28,742 nucleotides of DNA from the NCBI GenBank assembly GCA_023451375.1, contig JAEXZS010000001.1, forward strand, positions 1-28,742, read 5' to 3'. The position numbers and the translations under genes are program-made. Shown piece after piece: positions 1 to 6,701 of this stretch. The notes below the pieces were generated by a model. The model was not told where the DNA came from, made no database searches, and saw only the letters and a list, made by a program, of their open reading frames with translations. Position 1 is the stretch's first letter; each line of letters starts with the position of its first letter. The stretch comes from Pseudomonadota bacterium (GTDB lineage Bacteria > Pseudomonadota > Alphaproteobacteria > Caulobacterales > Caulobacteraceae).

Positions 1-1
1 G

Positions 2-184
2 CCGTCCGCTTCCTCTTCCCCGTCCCCGTCGGCGGCGCCCGTCTCGCCCACGCCCGCCTGGGCCCGCGCCCTGGCCCGCCGGCAAGCGATCGCGCGGGGC
101 GTCTCCACCGCCGTCCACGCCGTCCGCTCCGGAGATCACGGCGGCGGCGGCGCATCCGTTTCCCTATCGGAGGATCCTCGATGA
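2..184 (+). CDS. trbL: TrbL conjugative transfer protein, C-terminal end (partial)
   Basis: Only the last 60 codons are in the window; the start lies to the left. The frame is rich in Ser, Pro and Ala, then reads WARALARRQAIARGV and a Gly-rich tail (HGGGGASVSLSEDPR) before TGA. This composition and ending fit the cytoplasmic tail of TrbL (VirB6-like polytopic inner-membrane protein of the P-type mating-pair channel). The position directly before trbF is the canonical order. The stop overlaps the trbF ATG (ATGA), consistent with translational coupling. No membrane segments are visible because they lie upstream. Confidence 0.75.
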   Translation, partial: PSASSSPSPSAAPVSPTPAWARALARRQAIARGVSTAVHAVRSGDHGGGGASVSLSEDPR

Positions 185-867
185 GCCCCTTCAAACGGCC
201 AGCCGCCCACTACGGCGAGACCCCGGCGCCGACCACCCCCTACCAACGCGCCGCCCAGGCCTGGGACGATCGCATCGGCTCGGCGCGCGTCCAGGCGCGA
301 AACTGGCGCCTCGCCGCCCTGCTCTCCATCGCCGCCACGAGCGGCTTGGCGGGGGCTCTGGTTGTCCAGTCCGCCCGAGGAACGGTCACGCCCTGGATCG
401 TCGAGGTGGACCGCGAGGGCGAAGCGGTCGCCGTCGGTCCCGCCGCTGCGGGCGCGCGGCCGGACGACGCCCAGATCGCCTGGCATCTGGGGCGGTTCAT
501 CGAACAGGTGCGCAGCATCTCCGCCGATCCGGTCGTGGTCCGCGACAACTGGCTGCGCGCCTATGCCTACGCCACGGACGCCGGGGCCCAGGCGCTGTCG
601 GACCACGCGCGCCGCAACGATCCCTTCGCCGAGATCGGCCGCGTCCAAGTCGGCATCGAGATCTCCAGCGTCATCCGGGCCTCGCCCGACTCCTTCCGGG
701 TCGCCTGGACGGAGCGGCGCTACGTCGACGGACAGTTGGCCGACACCAGCCGCTGGACGGCCATCCTTACCGTCGCGATCCACCCTCCGACTACGGCGGA
801 GACGCTGCGGCGCAATCCGCTCGGCGTCCATGTCAAAGCCCTCAACTGGTCCAAGGAATTGTCCTGA
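181..867 (+). CDS. trbF: TrbF, conjugal transfer protein (VirB8-like)
   Basis: A 228-residue protein of normal TrbF length. It has a short cytoplasmic N-terminus (NPYQRAAQAWDDRIG-like region at about residues 20-35), one membrane segment at about 43-63, and a periplasmic VirB8-like domain containing the recognisable VEVDREGEA region and the RNDPFAEIGRVQVGIEI stretch. TrbF is an inner-membrane scaffold of the type IV secretion channel used in conjugation. It starts with ATG overlapping the trbL stop and ends overlapping the trbG start by one base, so it belongs to one operon. Family assignment rests on sequence pattern and gene order. Confidence 0.92.
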   Translation: MSPFKRPAAHYGETPAPTTPYQRAAQAWDDRIGSARVQARNWRLAALLSIAATSGLAGALVVQSARGTVTPWIVEVDREGEAVAVGPAAAGARPDDAQIAWHLGRFIEQVRSISADPVVVRDNWLRAYAYATDAGAQALSDHARRNDPFAEIGRVQVGIEISSVIRASPDSFRVAWTERRYVDGQLADTSRWTAILTVAIHPPTTAETLRRNPLGVHVKALNWSKELS

Positions 868-1871
868 TGAACCGTCCCGTTCCGGCGGCGCTCGCCGCCC
901 TCGTCCTCATCGGCGGCTGCGGCGTAAAACCGTCCGCCGCCCTCGTAGCCGGACGCCTTGCGCCGGCGCCGAGCAGCCCCCTCGCGACGCTCGCGCTCCC
1001 AATCCCAATCCAGACCACAGCCCCGGACCGGGCTCTGGACCCGGCCCAGGACGCCGAGCCTATCGCCGGGCCGACTGTGAGCGCGGTTTCGCCGCTCGCG
1101 GACGAGCGCGGGACGCCGGAGACGCGCGTCGACGCCGCCAATCGCGCGGCGCGGATCGAGCCCGCCCGTGCGGACTACGACCTGTCGGCCCAGCTTTACG
1201 CCTATGCGCCGCACGCCCTCTATCAGGTCTACGCCACGCCCGGCCGCGTCACCGACATCGCCTTGCAGCCCGGCGAACGCCTCGCGGGCGAGGGAGCGAT
1301 CGCCGCGGGCGATACGGCTCGCTGGATCATCGGCGAAAGCATCAGCGGGGCTGGCGATCAGGCGCGCACCCATATCCTGCTGAAACCCACCCGCCCCGAT
1401 CTGGCGACCAACCTCGTCCTGCATACGGATCGCCGGACCTATCTGATCGAACTCCAGGCGCGTCCGGACGTCTATATGGCCTCCGTCGCCTGGCGCTATC
1501 CGCACGACGAGGCGCTGGCCGTAGCGCGGGCAGCGAGGCAGGAGGCCGCGCGACAGGCCGAACCGATGGTGGACCTTTCTCGCCTCGACTTCGGCTATCG
1601 GATCGAGGGCGACGCCGCGCCCTGGCGACCTTTGCGCGCCTTCGACGACGGGGCGCGCGTCTACATCGAGTTCGCCCAAACCCTAGATGCGGCCCTCCTT
1701 CCCCCCCTGTTCCTGCGTCCGGACGGCAGCGACGCCGCCGCCCTCGTGAACTACCGGATCGAGGGTCGGCGCCTGATCGTCGATCGCCTGTTCGACGCCG
1801 CCGAACTGCGTCTGGTCGAGGGTCGACGCGACCGCAGCGTCCGCATCTTGCGCACGAGCGACCGCCCATGA
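867..1871 (+). CDS. trbG: TrbG, conjugal transfer outer-membrane complex protein (VirB9-like)
   Basis: A 334-residue protein beginning with a lipoprotein-like signal (hydrophobic stretch then LIGGC, so Cys19 or so could be lipidated). After a Pro/Ala-rich linker, the N-terminal VirB9 domain is visible (LYAYAPHALYQVYATPGRVTDIALQPGE). The middle part has the typical YLIELQARPDVYMASVAWRYP motif, and the C-terminal domain reads FDDGARVYIEFAQTLDAALLPPLFL. VirB9/TrbG forms the outer-membrane ring with TrbI (VirB10). The start overlaps the trbF stop, and its own stop overlaps the trbI ATG (ATGA). Confidence 0.92.
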   Translation: MNRPVPAALAALVLIGGCGVKPSAALVAGRLAPAPSSPLATLALPIPIQTTAPDRALDPAQDAEPIAGPTVSAVSPLADERGTPETRVDAANRAARIEPARADYDLSAQLYAYAPHALYQVYATPGRVTDIALQPGERLAGEGAIAAGDTARWIIGESISGAGDQARTHILLKPTRPDLATNLVLHTDRRTYLIELQARPDVYMASVAWRYPHDEALAVARAARQEAARQAEPMVDLSRLDFGYRIEGDAAPWRPLRAFDDGARVYIEFAQTLDAALLPPLFLRPDGSDAAALVNYRIEGRRLIVDRLFDAAELRLVEGRRDRSVRILRTSDRP

Positions 1872-2995
1872 CCGCTTCCCCCGTCCCAAAAGACGACGAG
1901 GCCGTCGCGCGCGCCATGCGTCTGCGACCGGCGCCGCCCCAGGTGATGCGGCTGTCGCGCAAGGCCCTATGGCTGGGCGGCGGCCTTCTCGGCTGCGCCG
2001 GCGTCGGCCTGTTGATCTTCGCCCTGCGCGACGTCGATGGCGGCCCGCCGCCGGAACTCTATCGGGCCGCCGCCGCACCGCCGGATGCGGTCAACGCCCT
2101 GCCCGCCGACTACACCGGCCCCCGCCTGGGCGCCCCCCTGCCCGGCGACCTGGGCCGGCCGATCCTTCAGGCCCGTCTCGCCGAGGAGGCGGCGGAGTAT
2201 GCACCGGGCGCACCGACCGCTTCAGAGGGACCCGAAGCCGCGGAAGCCGCCCGCGCCGAAGCGGCGGAACAGCGCCGTCGCGAGCGGGACGCCGCCCGGA
2301 CCAGCGGTCTGTTCCTGCAAGGGGCGGGGATGCGGGCGACGCGGGCGGATCCGACAGCGACAGGCGACGAACCGGCTGCGCCCGTCTCGGCCACTCCGTC
2401 GATCCCGTCGGCCCCCTCCGCACGCTCCACGCCGGGGGCCCTGTGGGCCGGCTCGATCATCTCCGGCGCCTTGACGACGGGTCTGCGCTCCGATCTGCCG
2501 GGCGCCGTGCTCGGGCAGGTGACCGAGGACGTTTTCGATAGCCGCACCGGGCAGGTTCTGGTCATCCCCAAGGGCAGCCGGCTCGTCGGAACATCCGACG
2601 CTCAGATCGCCCAGGGTCAGTCGCGCGTGCGCATCCTGTGGTCGCGCCTGATCCTTCCGGATGGGCGCGCGGCGGCCCTGGGCGGCGCCACGGCCAGCGA
2701 CCCTCAGGGCTTCGCCGGCCTTGAGGACCGGGTCGACAATCGCTGGCCTGAACGCTGGCGCGCCGCCGGCCTGACCACCCTTCTGGCCATCAGCGCCGCC
2801 GCGGCCGACGGCGACGAGACCGATCGTCTCGCTCGGGCGATCCATGACGGCGTCGGCTCCGGCGTCGATCAGACCGGCCGGGACGTGCTGGCCCAGGGAA
2901 TGGCGATCCCGCCCCGGCTGACCGTCCGTCCCGGCTTCGCCTTTCGCATCATCCTCACCGAGGACCTGATCCTCGGCGACCTCTCTGGAGACTAG
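1868..2995 (+). CDS. trbI: TrbI, conjugal transfer channel protein (VirB10-like)
   Basis: A 375-residue protein starting at the ATG that overlaps the trbG stop; a much longer reading frame upstream in the same frame is an artefact of high GC. There is a short cytoplasmic N-terminus, a membrane segment (about residues 36-55, LWLGGGLLGCAGVGLLIFAL), an Ala/Glu/Arg-rich periplasmic linker (about 105-145), and the conserved VirB10 core (LPGAVLGQVTEDVFDSRTGQ, then VIPKGSRLVGT and SRVRILWSRLILPDGRA). VirB10/TrbI spans inner and outer membranes and gates the channel. Last large gene of the trb block here. Confidence 0.93.
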   Translation: MTASPVPKDDEAVARAMRLRPAPPQVMRLSRKALWLGGGLLGCAGVGLLIFALRDVDGGPPPELYRAAAAPPDAVNALPADYTGPRLGAPLPGDLGRPILQARLAEEAAEYAPGAPTASEGPEAAEAARAEAAEQRRRERDAARTSGLFLQGAGMRATRADPTATGDEPAAPVSATPSIPSAPSARSTPGALWAGSIISGALTTGLRSDLPGAVLGQVTEDVFDSRTGQVLVIPKGSRLVGTSDAQIAQGQSRVRILWSRLILPDGRAAALGGATASDPQGFAGLEDRVDNRWPERWRAAGLTTLLAISAAAADGDETDRLARAIHDGVGSGVDQTGRDVLAQGMAIPPRLTVRPGFAFRIILTEDLILGDLSGD

Positions 2996-3000
2996 GCCCC

Positions 3001-3216
3001 ATGTCCAAACTCAAGCTCGCCGGCCTGCAGGACGACACGCCGGTGAAACTGACGATCGAACTCCCCGCCGAGGTCCACCGGGACCTTCTGCGTTATGCCG
3101 AAATCCTCTCGGCCGAAAGCGAAGCGGTGTTCGCCGCGCCGCAATTGGTTGCCCCCATGCTGAGGCGGTTCATGGCCACCGATCGCCGGTTCGTGGCGGC
3201 CCGGTCGGCGGACTGA
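3001..3216 (+). CDS. DUF2274 domain protein
   Basis: A 71-residue soluble protein. It opens MSKLKLAGLQDDTPVKLTIELP and continues with a helical part ending PMLRRFMATDRRFVAAR. This is the pattern of DUF2274, small proteins that follow trbI in many alpha- and gammaproteobacterial conjugative elements. The start codon is only 5 bases after the trbI stop, so it is in the same operon. Function is unknown; a role in regulating or assembling the mating apparatus is only inferred from the fixed position. Confidence 0.85.
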   Translation: MSKLKLAGLQDDTPVKLTIELPAEVHRDLLRYAEILSAESEAVFAAPQLVAPMLRRFMATDRRFVAARSAD

Positions 3217-3288
3217 AGACCATCGGCGGCGCAGCGCTGCACGCCCGTCGTCTTGTCCCGCCCTCTCCCAGCCTCTAGGTGTCGCCTC

Positions 3289-3450
3289 ATGCCTCTCAGA
3301 CCCGATCAAGGAAGCCCGCTGTGGGGCCCGGCGCCGACCGTCCGCAGACGCGGCCGTCGCGCGCGGGCCTCGCGGCTGTCGCTCGGGTTCGGCTTCGCCG
3401 TGGCCACGGCGATCGGCCTGGCCGCCTTTGTCATCGCGCGCACGATCTAA
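3289..3450 (+). CDS. small single-pass membrane protein, unknown
   Basis: A possible 53-residue protein: a basic N-terminal half (RRRGRRARASR) followed by one hydrophobic segment (LGFGFAVATAIGLAAFVIA). I chose the ATG at 3289; a TTG 36 bases upstream is the alternative. The basic stretch before a membrane helix fits an inside-N topology. It is the last plus-strand gene before the convergent LysR gene and could be a minor member of the trb operon. No family recognised; the ORF could be fortuitous given the GC content. Confidence 0.4.
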   Translation: MPLRPDQGSPLWGPAPTVRRRGRRARASRLSLGFGFAVATAIGLAAFVIARTI

Positions 3451-3476
3451 CGCCCGCCGCGCTGCTCAACGGGCGT
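3450..3476. terminator. hairpin between convergent genes
   Basis: A 7-bp inverted repeat (ACGCCCG at 3450-3456, CGGGCGT at 3470-3476, 13-base loop) lies at the meeting point of the trb side and the minus-strand LysR gene, partly inside the LysR stop region. No T run follows, so a terminator role is only suggested by position. Confidence 0.25.
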
Positions 3477-4383
3477 GCGACGGGCGGCGCCGGGTCGCAC
3501 TGACGAAACGGCGAAGCGCCGGATTGTCGTTGGTCGCCGACCAGGCGGCGGCGATCGCCAGCGCGGCTTCCTCGCCCGTCGTCGCCAAGGGACGAAAGAC
3601 GAGGTCGGAATAGGCGCGCAGACTCGCAAGCGCGCCAGAACTGAGCAGGGTCAGGCCAAACCCCATGCGGCTCTGCTCCAGCAGGAGGGGGACGCCGGCC
3701 TGCTGCACCTCGATCTCCAGCGCACCGCTCCGCCCGCTCCCCAGGCGGACCACGCCGTCGGCGCCGAGGTCGCCTTCGCTGGCGAACAGCCGCACCGGTC
3801 CCAGGGCGTCGAGGCGGATCGACGACGCCTCGGCCAACGGGTGGTGAGCCGGGAGGGCGATCAGCACCCGTTCGCGCCACAACACCGACATGTCGAGACC
3901 GGCGACGGTCATTCCGCCCGGCAGCACCGCCACATCCAGGCGCCGATCGGCCACCGCCTCCAAATGCGCGGTCGCTCGGCCCTCGATCATTTCGATGCCC
4001 ACCCGCGGATGAGCTGCGTGGAACCGCTTGATCAGTTCGAACAGACTGTCGCTGACCAAGGAGAAGGACACGCCGATCCGCAACCGGCCCGCCTGTCCAG
4101 CGCCGGCGTCGCGGGCCTCAGCCACGGCTGCGGCGAGCCCGCCCATCAGCGCGTCCACCCGCTTAAGAAAGGCGCGCCCCGCATGGGTCGCCACCGCCCC
4201 TCCGGGGCTTCTTTGAAACAACGAGACGCCGAGACCGTCTTCGAGATCCCTCACCCGTCGGCTCACCGCCGACTGCTCGACGCCCAGGGCGTGCGCCGCC
4301 CGCCGGAAGCCCCCGAGCCGCGCCACGACCAAGGACCATTGCAGCGACCGCAGATCCAGGTCCGGCGCCGGGGGCGGTCCCAT
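3466..4383 (-). CDS. LysR-family transcriptional regulator
   Basis: A 305-residue protein from the ATG at 4383. The N-terminal winged helix-turn-helix is clear (FRRAAHALGVEQSAVSRRVRDLEDGLGVSLFQRS, about residues 25-58). A substrate-binding domain follows (GRLRIGVSFSLVSDSLFELIKRFHAAHP, then LDVAVLPGG and LIALPAHHPLA). Its ATG overlaps the stop of the upstream GntR gene by one base (TGATG), which is why I preferred this start over one 24 bases upstream. LysR genes are common at the end of trb clusters of this type, so it may control conjugation, but the target is not visible. Confidence 0.88.
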   Translation of the reverse strand: MGPPPAPDLDLRSLQWSLVVARLGGFRRAAHALGVEQSAVSRRVRDLEDGLGVSLFQRSPGGAVATHAGRAFLKRVDALMGGLAAAVAEARDAGAGQAGRLRIGVSFSLVSDSLFELIKRFHAAHPRVGIEMIEGRATAHLEAVADRRLDVAVLPGGMTVAGLDMSVLWRERVLIALPAHHPLAEASSIRLDALGPVRLFASEGDLGADGVVRLGSGRSGALEIEVQQAGVPLLLEQSRMGFGLTLLSSGALASLRAYSDLVFRPLATTGEEAALAIAAAWSATNDNPALRRFVSATRRRPSHAR

Positions 4384-4994
4384 CACATCGGCCCTGGCTC
4401 TGCGCACCGCCGTTCAAGCGCCGCCGCCAGAAGGGGCGCGGCGTCGATCCTGAGCCTGTGGTGGCGGAGCAGGGCGTCCTTGAGCTTGGCGGCGTCGCTG
4501 AGGGCGTCGGCGATCTCCCCCAGGCCCGCGTCGTCTTGGCCTAGAATCTCTGGCTCGAGCGCGATCAGAGGCGCCAGTTGATCCTGCATGCGCCGATAGA
4601 CCACGGTCAGGATCGGGTCGCTGCTGGCGGCGACGATGTCGTCCAGAAGATTTCCCGCATGGGTGGTGAGGAGCGACGCGACGACGGGGGGCGTCTCATC
4701 GACGGCGGCGAGAAGACAGCGCAACCGCATGCGATAGCGCGCCGCGACCAGGGAGGGCTCCGCGCGCAGTCCGACATAGCCCCCGGCCGCCCCGCGTTCG
4801 ACGAGGCCTTCTCCCCCGAGCCAGGAGAGGGCTTCACGCACGGGCGTGGTGGAAAGCCCGATGGCTTGCGCCTCATCCAGGATCACGATCGGGCGGCCGG
4901 GCGTAAACGCCGCCCCGACAGCCCGCGCCCGAAGACGCCGGAGCGCCGACATGAAGGGATCGCGGTTGCGCGCCATCAGGGTTGCTCCGTTCAC
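4383..4994 (-). CDS. GntR-family transcriptional regulator
   Basis: A 203-residue protein. The winged-helix part carries the GntR signature (STTPVREALSWLGGEGLVERG with AGGYVG following, about residues 48-75). The remainder is a helical ligand-binding region, shorter and less typical than a full FCD domain (YRMRLRCLLAAVD, LLTTHAGNLLDDIV, LLRHHRLRIDAAPLL). It is translated just ahead of the LysR gene with overlapping stop and start, so the two regulators are made together. It is divergent from the HTH gene at 5209 and may act in the shared region 4995-5208. Confidence 0.8.
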   Translation of the reverse strand: MNGATLMARNRDPFMSALRRLRARAVGAAFTPGRPIVILDEAQAIGLSTTPVREALSWLGGEGLVERGAAGGYVGLRAEPSLVAARYRMRLRCLLAAVDETPPVVASLLTTHAGNLLDDIVAASSDPILTVVYRRMQDQLAPLIALEPEILGQDDAGLGEIADALSDAAKLKDALLRHHRLRIDAAPLLAAALERRCAEPGPM

Positions 4995-5122
4995 GGCCGA
5001 ATCGGAGCCTTGGCCAAGCCGCGTCTCGTGGGAAGGCGGCGGGTCCGCAACGCGCGATTTCTACACTCTGCACGTAAAAATCTCGCGGGTTTGCGCGGAT
5101 TTGCCGCGCGATGACCAGTTTT

Positions 5123-5138
5123 GTGCAGTGCAGTGCAC
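5123..5138. repeat. GTGCA tandem repeat in divergent promoter region
   Basis: Three back-to-back copies of GTGCA ending in C (GTGCAGTGCAGTGCAC) lie in the 214-base divergent region between the GntR and HTH genes (4995-5208). The end contains the palindrome GTGCAC. Such iterons often serve as operator sites; which protein binds is unknown. The same intergenic stretch also has two TTTGC-type GC-rich repeats around 5083-5110. Confidence 0.4.
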
Positions 5139-5208
5139 CGAAGGCGTTGATCCCGACCGCGCAATGAATCCACCTTGCGTCGTCAAGTTGTAACGGCGAG
5201 GCGTCGAA

Positions 5209-5679
5209 GTGAGCGAAAGGCAGACAGATGCAGCAGTCCTTTCAGCGGCCGTGCGCGGCATCCGACGCCTCAAGGGCTACACCTCTCAACAGACCGCGAG
5301 CGGAATGAATCTCTCTCTGCGGACCTATCAGGATTTCGAAGCCGGCAAGGTCCGGCTCAACATGGACTATGTCTACCGCTTCTGCCGGTTCGTCGACGCC
5401 GATCCGGAAGCCCTGCTCATCGCTCTCGCGATCGGCTCGCCCGAATTCGCCATCCGGTGCGCCAACAACAAGCTGATGCGCCTGATCGTGATCGGCCTGA
5501 AGCAGTTGAACGACCTTCTCGGCGATCGGCTCGCCACCCTGGACGTCCGCGCCATCGTGAGGGTGGTGCGCTCCGCCGGCCAGAGCTTCGTGGCCCGCAC
5601 AGGTCGGGACGACGCCGCCGCTTGGCTGAAGGCGGGCGAAGACGATCTCAAGCGCTCCCGGCCCCGGCCGGGCCGCTGA
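5209..5679 (+). CDS. HTH (XRE-like) transcriptional regulator upstream of lasso precursors
   Basis: A 156-residue protein starting at GTG. An N-terminal helix-turn-helix is visible (IRRLKGYTSQQTASGMNLSLRTYQDFEAGKVRLNMDYVYRF, about residues 18-60). It is followed by a helical domain with VDADPEALLIALAIGSPEFAIR and KLMRLIVIGLKQLNDLLGDRL. The C-terminus is basic and proline-rich. Its stop is one base before the AT-rich direct-repeat motif at 5681 that precedes the first lasso precursor, and the same motif recurs before the second. This placement makes it a good candidate regulator of the lasso genes; that is inference. The start is supported only by a weak GGCGAGG sequence upstream. Confidence 0.72.
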   Translation: MSERQTDAAVLSAAVRGIRRLKGYTSQQTASGMNLSLRTYQDFEAGKVRLNMDYVYRFCRFVDADPEALLIALAIGSPEFAIRCANNKLMRLIVIGLKQLNDLLGDRLATLDVRAIVRVVRSAGQSFVARTGRDDAAAWLKAGEDDLKRSRPRPGR

Positions 5680-5680
5680 G

Positions 5681-5703
5681 AATATATGGCAATATGCTTT
5701 GCC
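5681..5703 (+). promoter_or_regulatory. AT-rich direct-repeat motif upstream of lasso precursor 1
   Basis: Two AATAT pentamers exactly 10 bases apart (5681 and 5691) in the context AATATATGGCAATATGCTTT. It starts 1 base after the HTH gene stop and ends 64 bases before the precursor ATG. The same motif stands before precursor 2 at the same distance, which argues for a functional promoter or operator. AT-rich sequence is conspicuous in this GC-rich region. Exact -35 and -10 boxes cannot be assigned. Confidence 0.6.
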
Positions 5704-5732
5704 AAGATCCGCGGGCGAGCGCCCCCTGACGA

Positions 5733-5750
5733 GGCCGCAATCCTGCGGCC
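5733..5750 (+). promoter_or_regulatory. 5' leader hairpin of lasso precursor 1
   Basis: Perfect 7-bp stem (GGCCGCA / TGCGGCC) with a 4-base loop, ending 5 bases before the strong ribosome-binding site AAGGAGG at 5756-5762. A hairpin in the same place precedes precursor 2. It may stabilise the mRNA or tune translation. Confidence 0.45.
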
Positions 5751-5767
5751 TATCGAAGGAGGTTGCC

Positions 5768-5887
5768 ATGCAACCCGACAAACGCGTCCGCCTGGTCCAC
5801 ATGGGCGAAGCCCGCACGCTCACGCGCGGCGGTCTGCCCAACGGCGCACCTGAACTGGACGGCACGTTCATCCGCGTCGGCGGCTGA
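5768..5887 (+). CDS. lasso peptide precursor 1
   Basis: A 39-residue precursor. The leader ends RLVHMGEARTLTR and the predicted core is GGLPNGAPELDGTFIRVGG (19 residues). The Thr two residues before the core (TR|G) is the hallmark of lasso leaders, recognised by the RRE and protease parts of protein B. Gly1 and Glu9 are correctly placed for a nine-residue macrolactam ring; Asp11 would be too far. A perfect AAGGAGG stands 5 bases before the ATG. A strong hairpin follows the stop. The core aligns with precursor 2 at GG, G6, PELD, T13, IR and the final Gly. The biosynthetic genes that would process it are at 6702-9052. Confidence 0.88.
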   Translation: MQPDKRVRLVHMGEARTLTRGGLPNGAPELDGTFIRVGG

Positions 5888-5892
5888 ACGTC

Positions 5893-5922
5893 ATGCGGGC
5901 GTCGGGCGGCCGACGCCCGCAT
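5893..5922. terminator. strong hairpin after precursor 1
   Basis: A perfect 13-bp stem (ATGCGGGCGTCGG with its complement at 5910-5922) and a 4-base loop begin 6 bases after the precursor 1 stop. Only a weak T-rich tract follows (TTGCCTTT). It lies between convergent genes (precursor 1 and the minus-strand gene at 5987), so it may terminate from both sides or protect the short precursor mRNA. Confidence 0.65.
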
Positions 5923-5986
5923 TGCCTTTCCCGCACGGACTTGGCGTCGCCGGATTTTGCGCGCTGACGCCCGACAGAGTTTGACG

Positions 5987-6292
5987 TCAGTTGACCGTCT
6001 CTGTGCTGGCCGCCGTCGCGGCCATCTCCATGGATACGCCGGACATCATTCGATCCAGCGCATCATCGACGACCGCAGGATCGACGTCGGGATAGGCGTC
6101 TGGGGCGGCCTGCATCACGGCCGAAGCAAACAGGCGCGCCACCGCAACGTCGTCCAGGTCCTCCCAGCTCAAACGCTTCTCGCTCATCCGGGTCGCCATG
6201 ATTTCCCCAGCCCGCCGCAGCAGCCTCCCCATCGGCCCCTTCAGCTGTCGAGCAAAGGCTTCCAGATCTTCGACGGTCGGCGGCTTGCGCAT
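5987..6292 (-). CDS. small protein of unknown function between the two lasso precursors
   Basis: A 101-residue, mostly helical soluble protein (MRKPPTVEDLEAFARQLKG, then a Met- and Ala-rich acidic C-terminus). The start is supported by GAAGGAG 6 bases upstream. I do not recognise a family. It is transcribed opposite to both precursor genes and sits exactly between them, downstream of the 5893-5922 hairpin. It could be a regulator, an immunity or accessory factor of the lasso cluster, or an unrelated insertion. Codon use looks like that of the neighbours. Confidence 0.6.
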   Translation of the reverse strand: MRKPPTVEDLEAFARQLKGPMGRLLRRAGEIMATRMSEKRLSWEDLDDVAVARLFASAVMQAAPDAYPDVDPAVVDDALDRMMSGVSMEMAATAASTETVN

Positions 6293-6448
6293 GGCGCTCC
6301 TTCGGGATTCAACCTGTCACGCCGAGGGGTTATTGAGAAGGGGCGCCCGCGCGACCTCCGCCTGCGCCTGCGCGATCCGGCGTGGTCACGAAGACGGCGC
6401 CGGCGGGGAAGCGCATCTGTAGCGAACGCAACGCGCCGAACGGCCCCC

Positions 6449-6473
6449 AAATATACGGCAATATAGCTTGGCC
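6449..6473 (+). promoter_or_regulatory. AT-rich direct-repeat motif upstream of lasso precursor 2
   Basis: AATAT at 6450 and again at 6460 in the context AATATACGGCAATATAGCTT, matching the 5681 motif at nearly every position through GGCAATAT and CTT. The distance to the precursor 2 ATG (65 bases) is the same as for precursor 1. Probably a shared promoter or operator that makes both precursors respond together. Confidence 0.6.
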
Positions 6474-6501
6474 TCCGCGACCTCCGCGCGCCTCCTGTAG
6501 A

Positions 6502-6519
6502 CGCCGCGCTTTTGCGGCG
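6502..6519 (+). promoter_or_regulatory. 5' leader hairpin of lasso precursor 2
   Basis: 6-bp stem CGCCGC / GCGGCG with a 6-base loop, ending 6 bases before the GAGGAG ribosome-binding site at 6526-6531. It occupies the same place as the hairpin of precursor 1 although the sequence differs. Confidence 0.4.
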
Positions 6520-6538
6520 ATGATCGAGGAGAAGAGAC

Positions 6539-6658
6539 ATGCACGCCCCTCTGCAACTCCGGCTCATCCGACTGGGCCAAGCCTGCACCCTGACCCGCGG
6601 AGGCTGGGACGTCGGCCCGCCGGAGCTGGACATGACCCACATCAGGCCGCTGGGCTGA
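6539..6658 (+). CDS. lasso peptide precursor 2
   Basis: A 39-residue precursor; it is too short for default gene callers. The leader ends RLIRLGQACTLTR and the predicted core is GGWDVGPPELDMTHIRPLG (19 residues). Leader Thr at -2, Gly1 and Glu9 match precursor 1, so the same nine-residue ring is expected. Residue 3 (Trp versus Leu), the rest of the loop and the tail differ. GAGGAG lies 7 bases before the ATG. The gene is followed by a hairpin and then lasso B, so precursor 2 is probably first in the A2-B-C operon while precursor 1 is a separate unit using the same enzymes. Confidence 0.87.
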   Translation: MHAPLQLRLIRLGQACTLTRGGWDVGPPELDMTHIRPLG

Positions 6659-6668
6659 TCGGCGGGGT

Positions 6669-6685
6669 CGCCGACGACGTCGGCG
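6669..6685 (+). terminator. hairpin between precursor 2 and lasso B (attenuator-like)
   Basis: 7-bp stem CGCCGAC / GTCGGCG with a 3-base loop starts 10 bases after the precursor 2 stop and ends 16 bases before lasso B; a short CCCTTT follows. Precursor-to-enzyme hairpins in lasso operons can lower expression of the enzymes relative to the precursor. Here the role is inferred from position. Confidence 0.45.
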
Positions 6686-6701
6686 GCCCTTTGCCTGCGC
6701 C

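Noticed and set aside
362..1867. Long plus-strand frame running into trbI
   Set aside because: It overlaps trbF and trbG in another frame and is Arg/Pro-rich; only the part from the 1868 ATG is protein-like.
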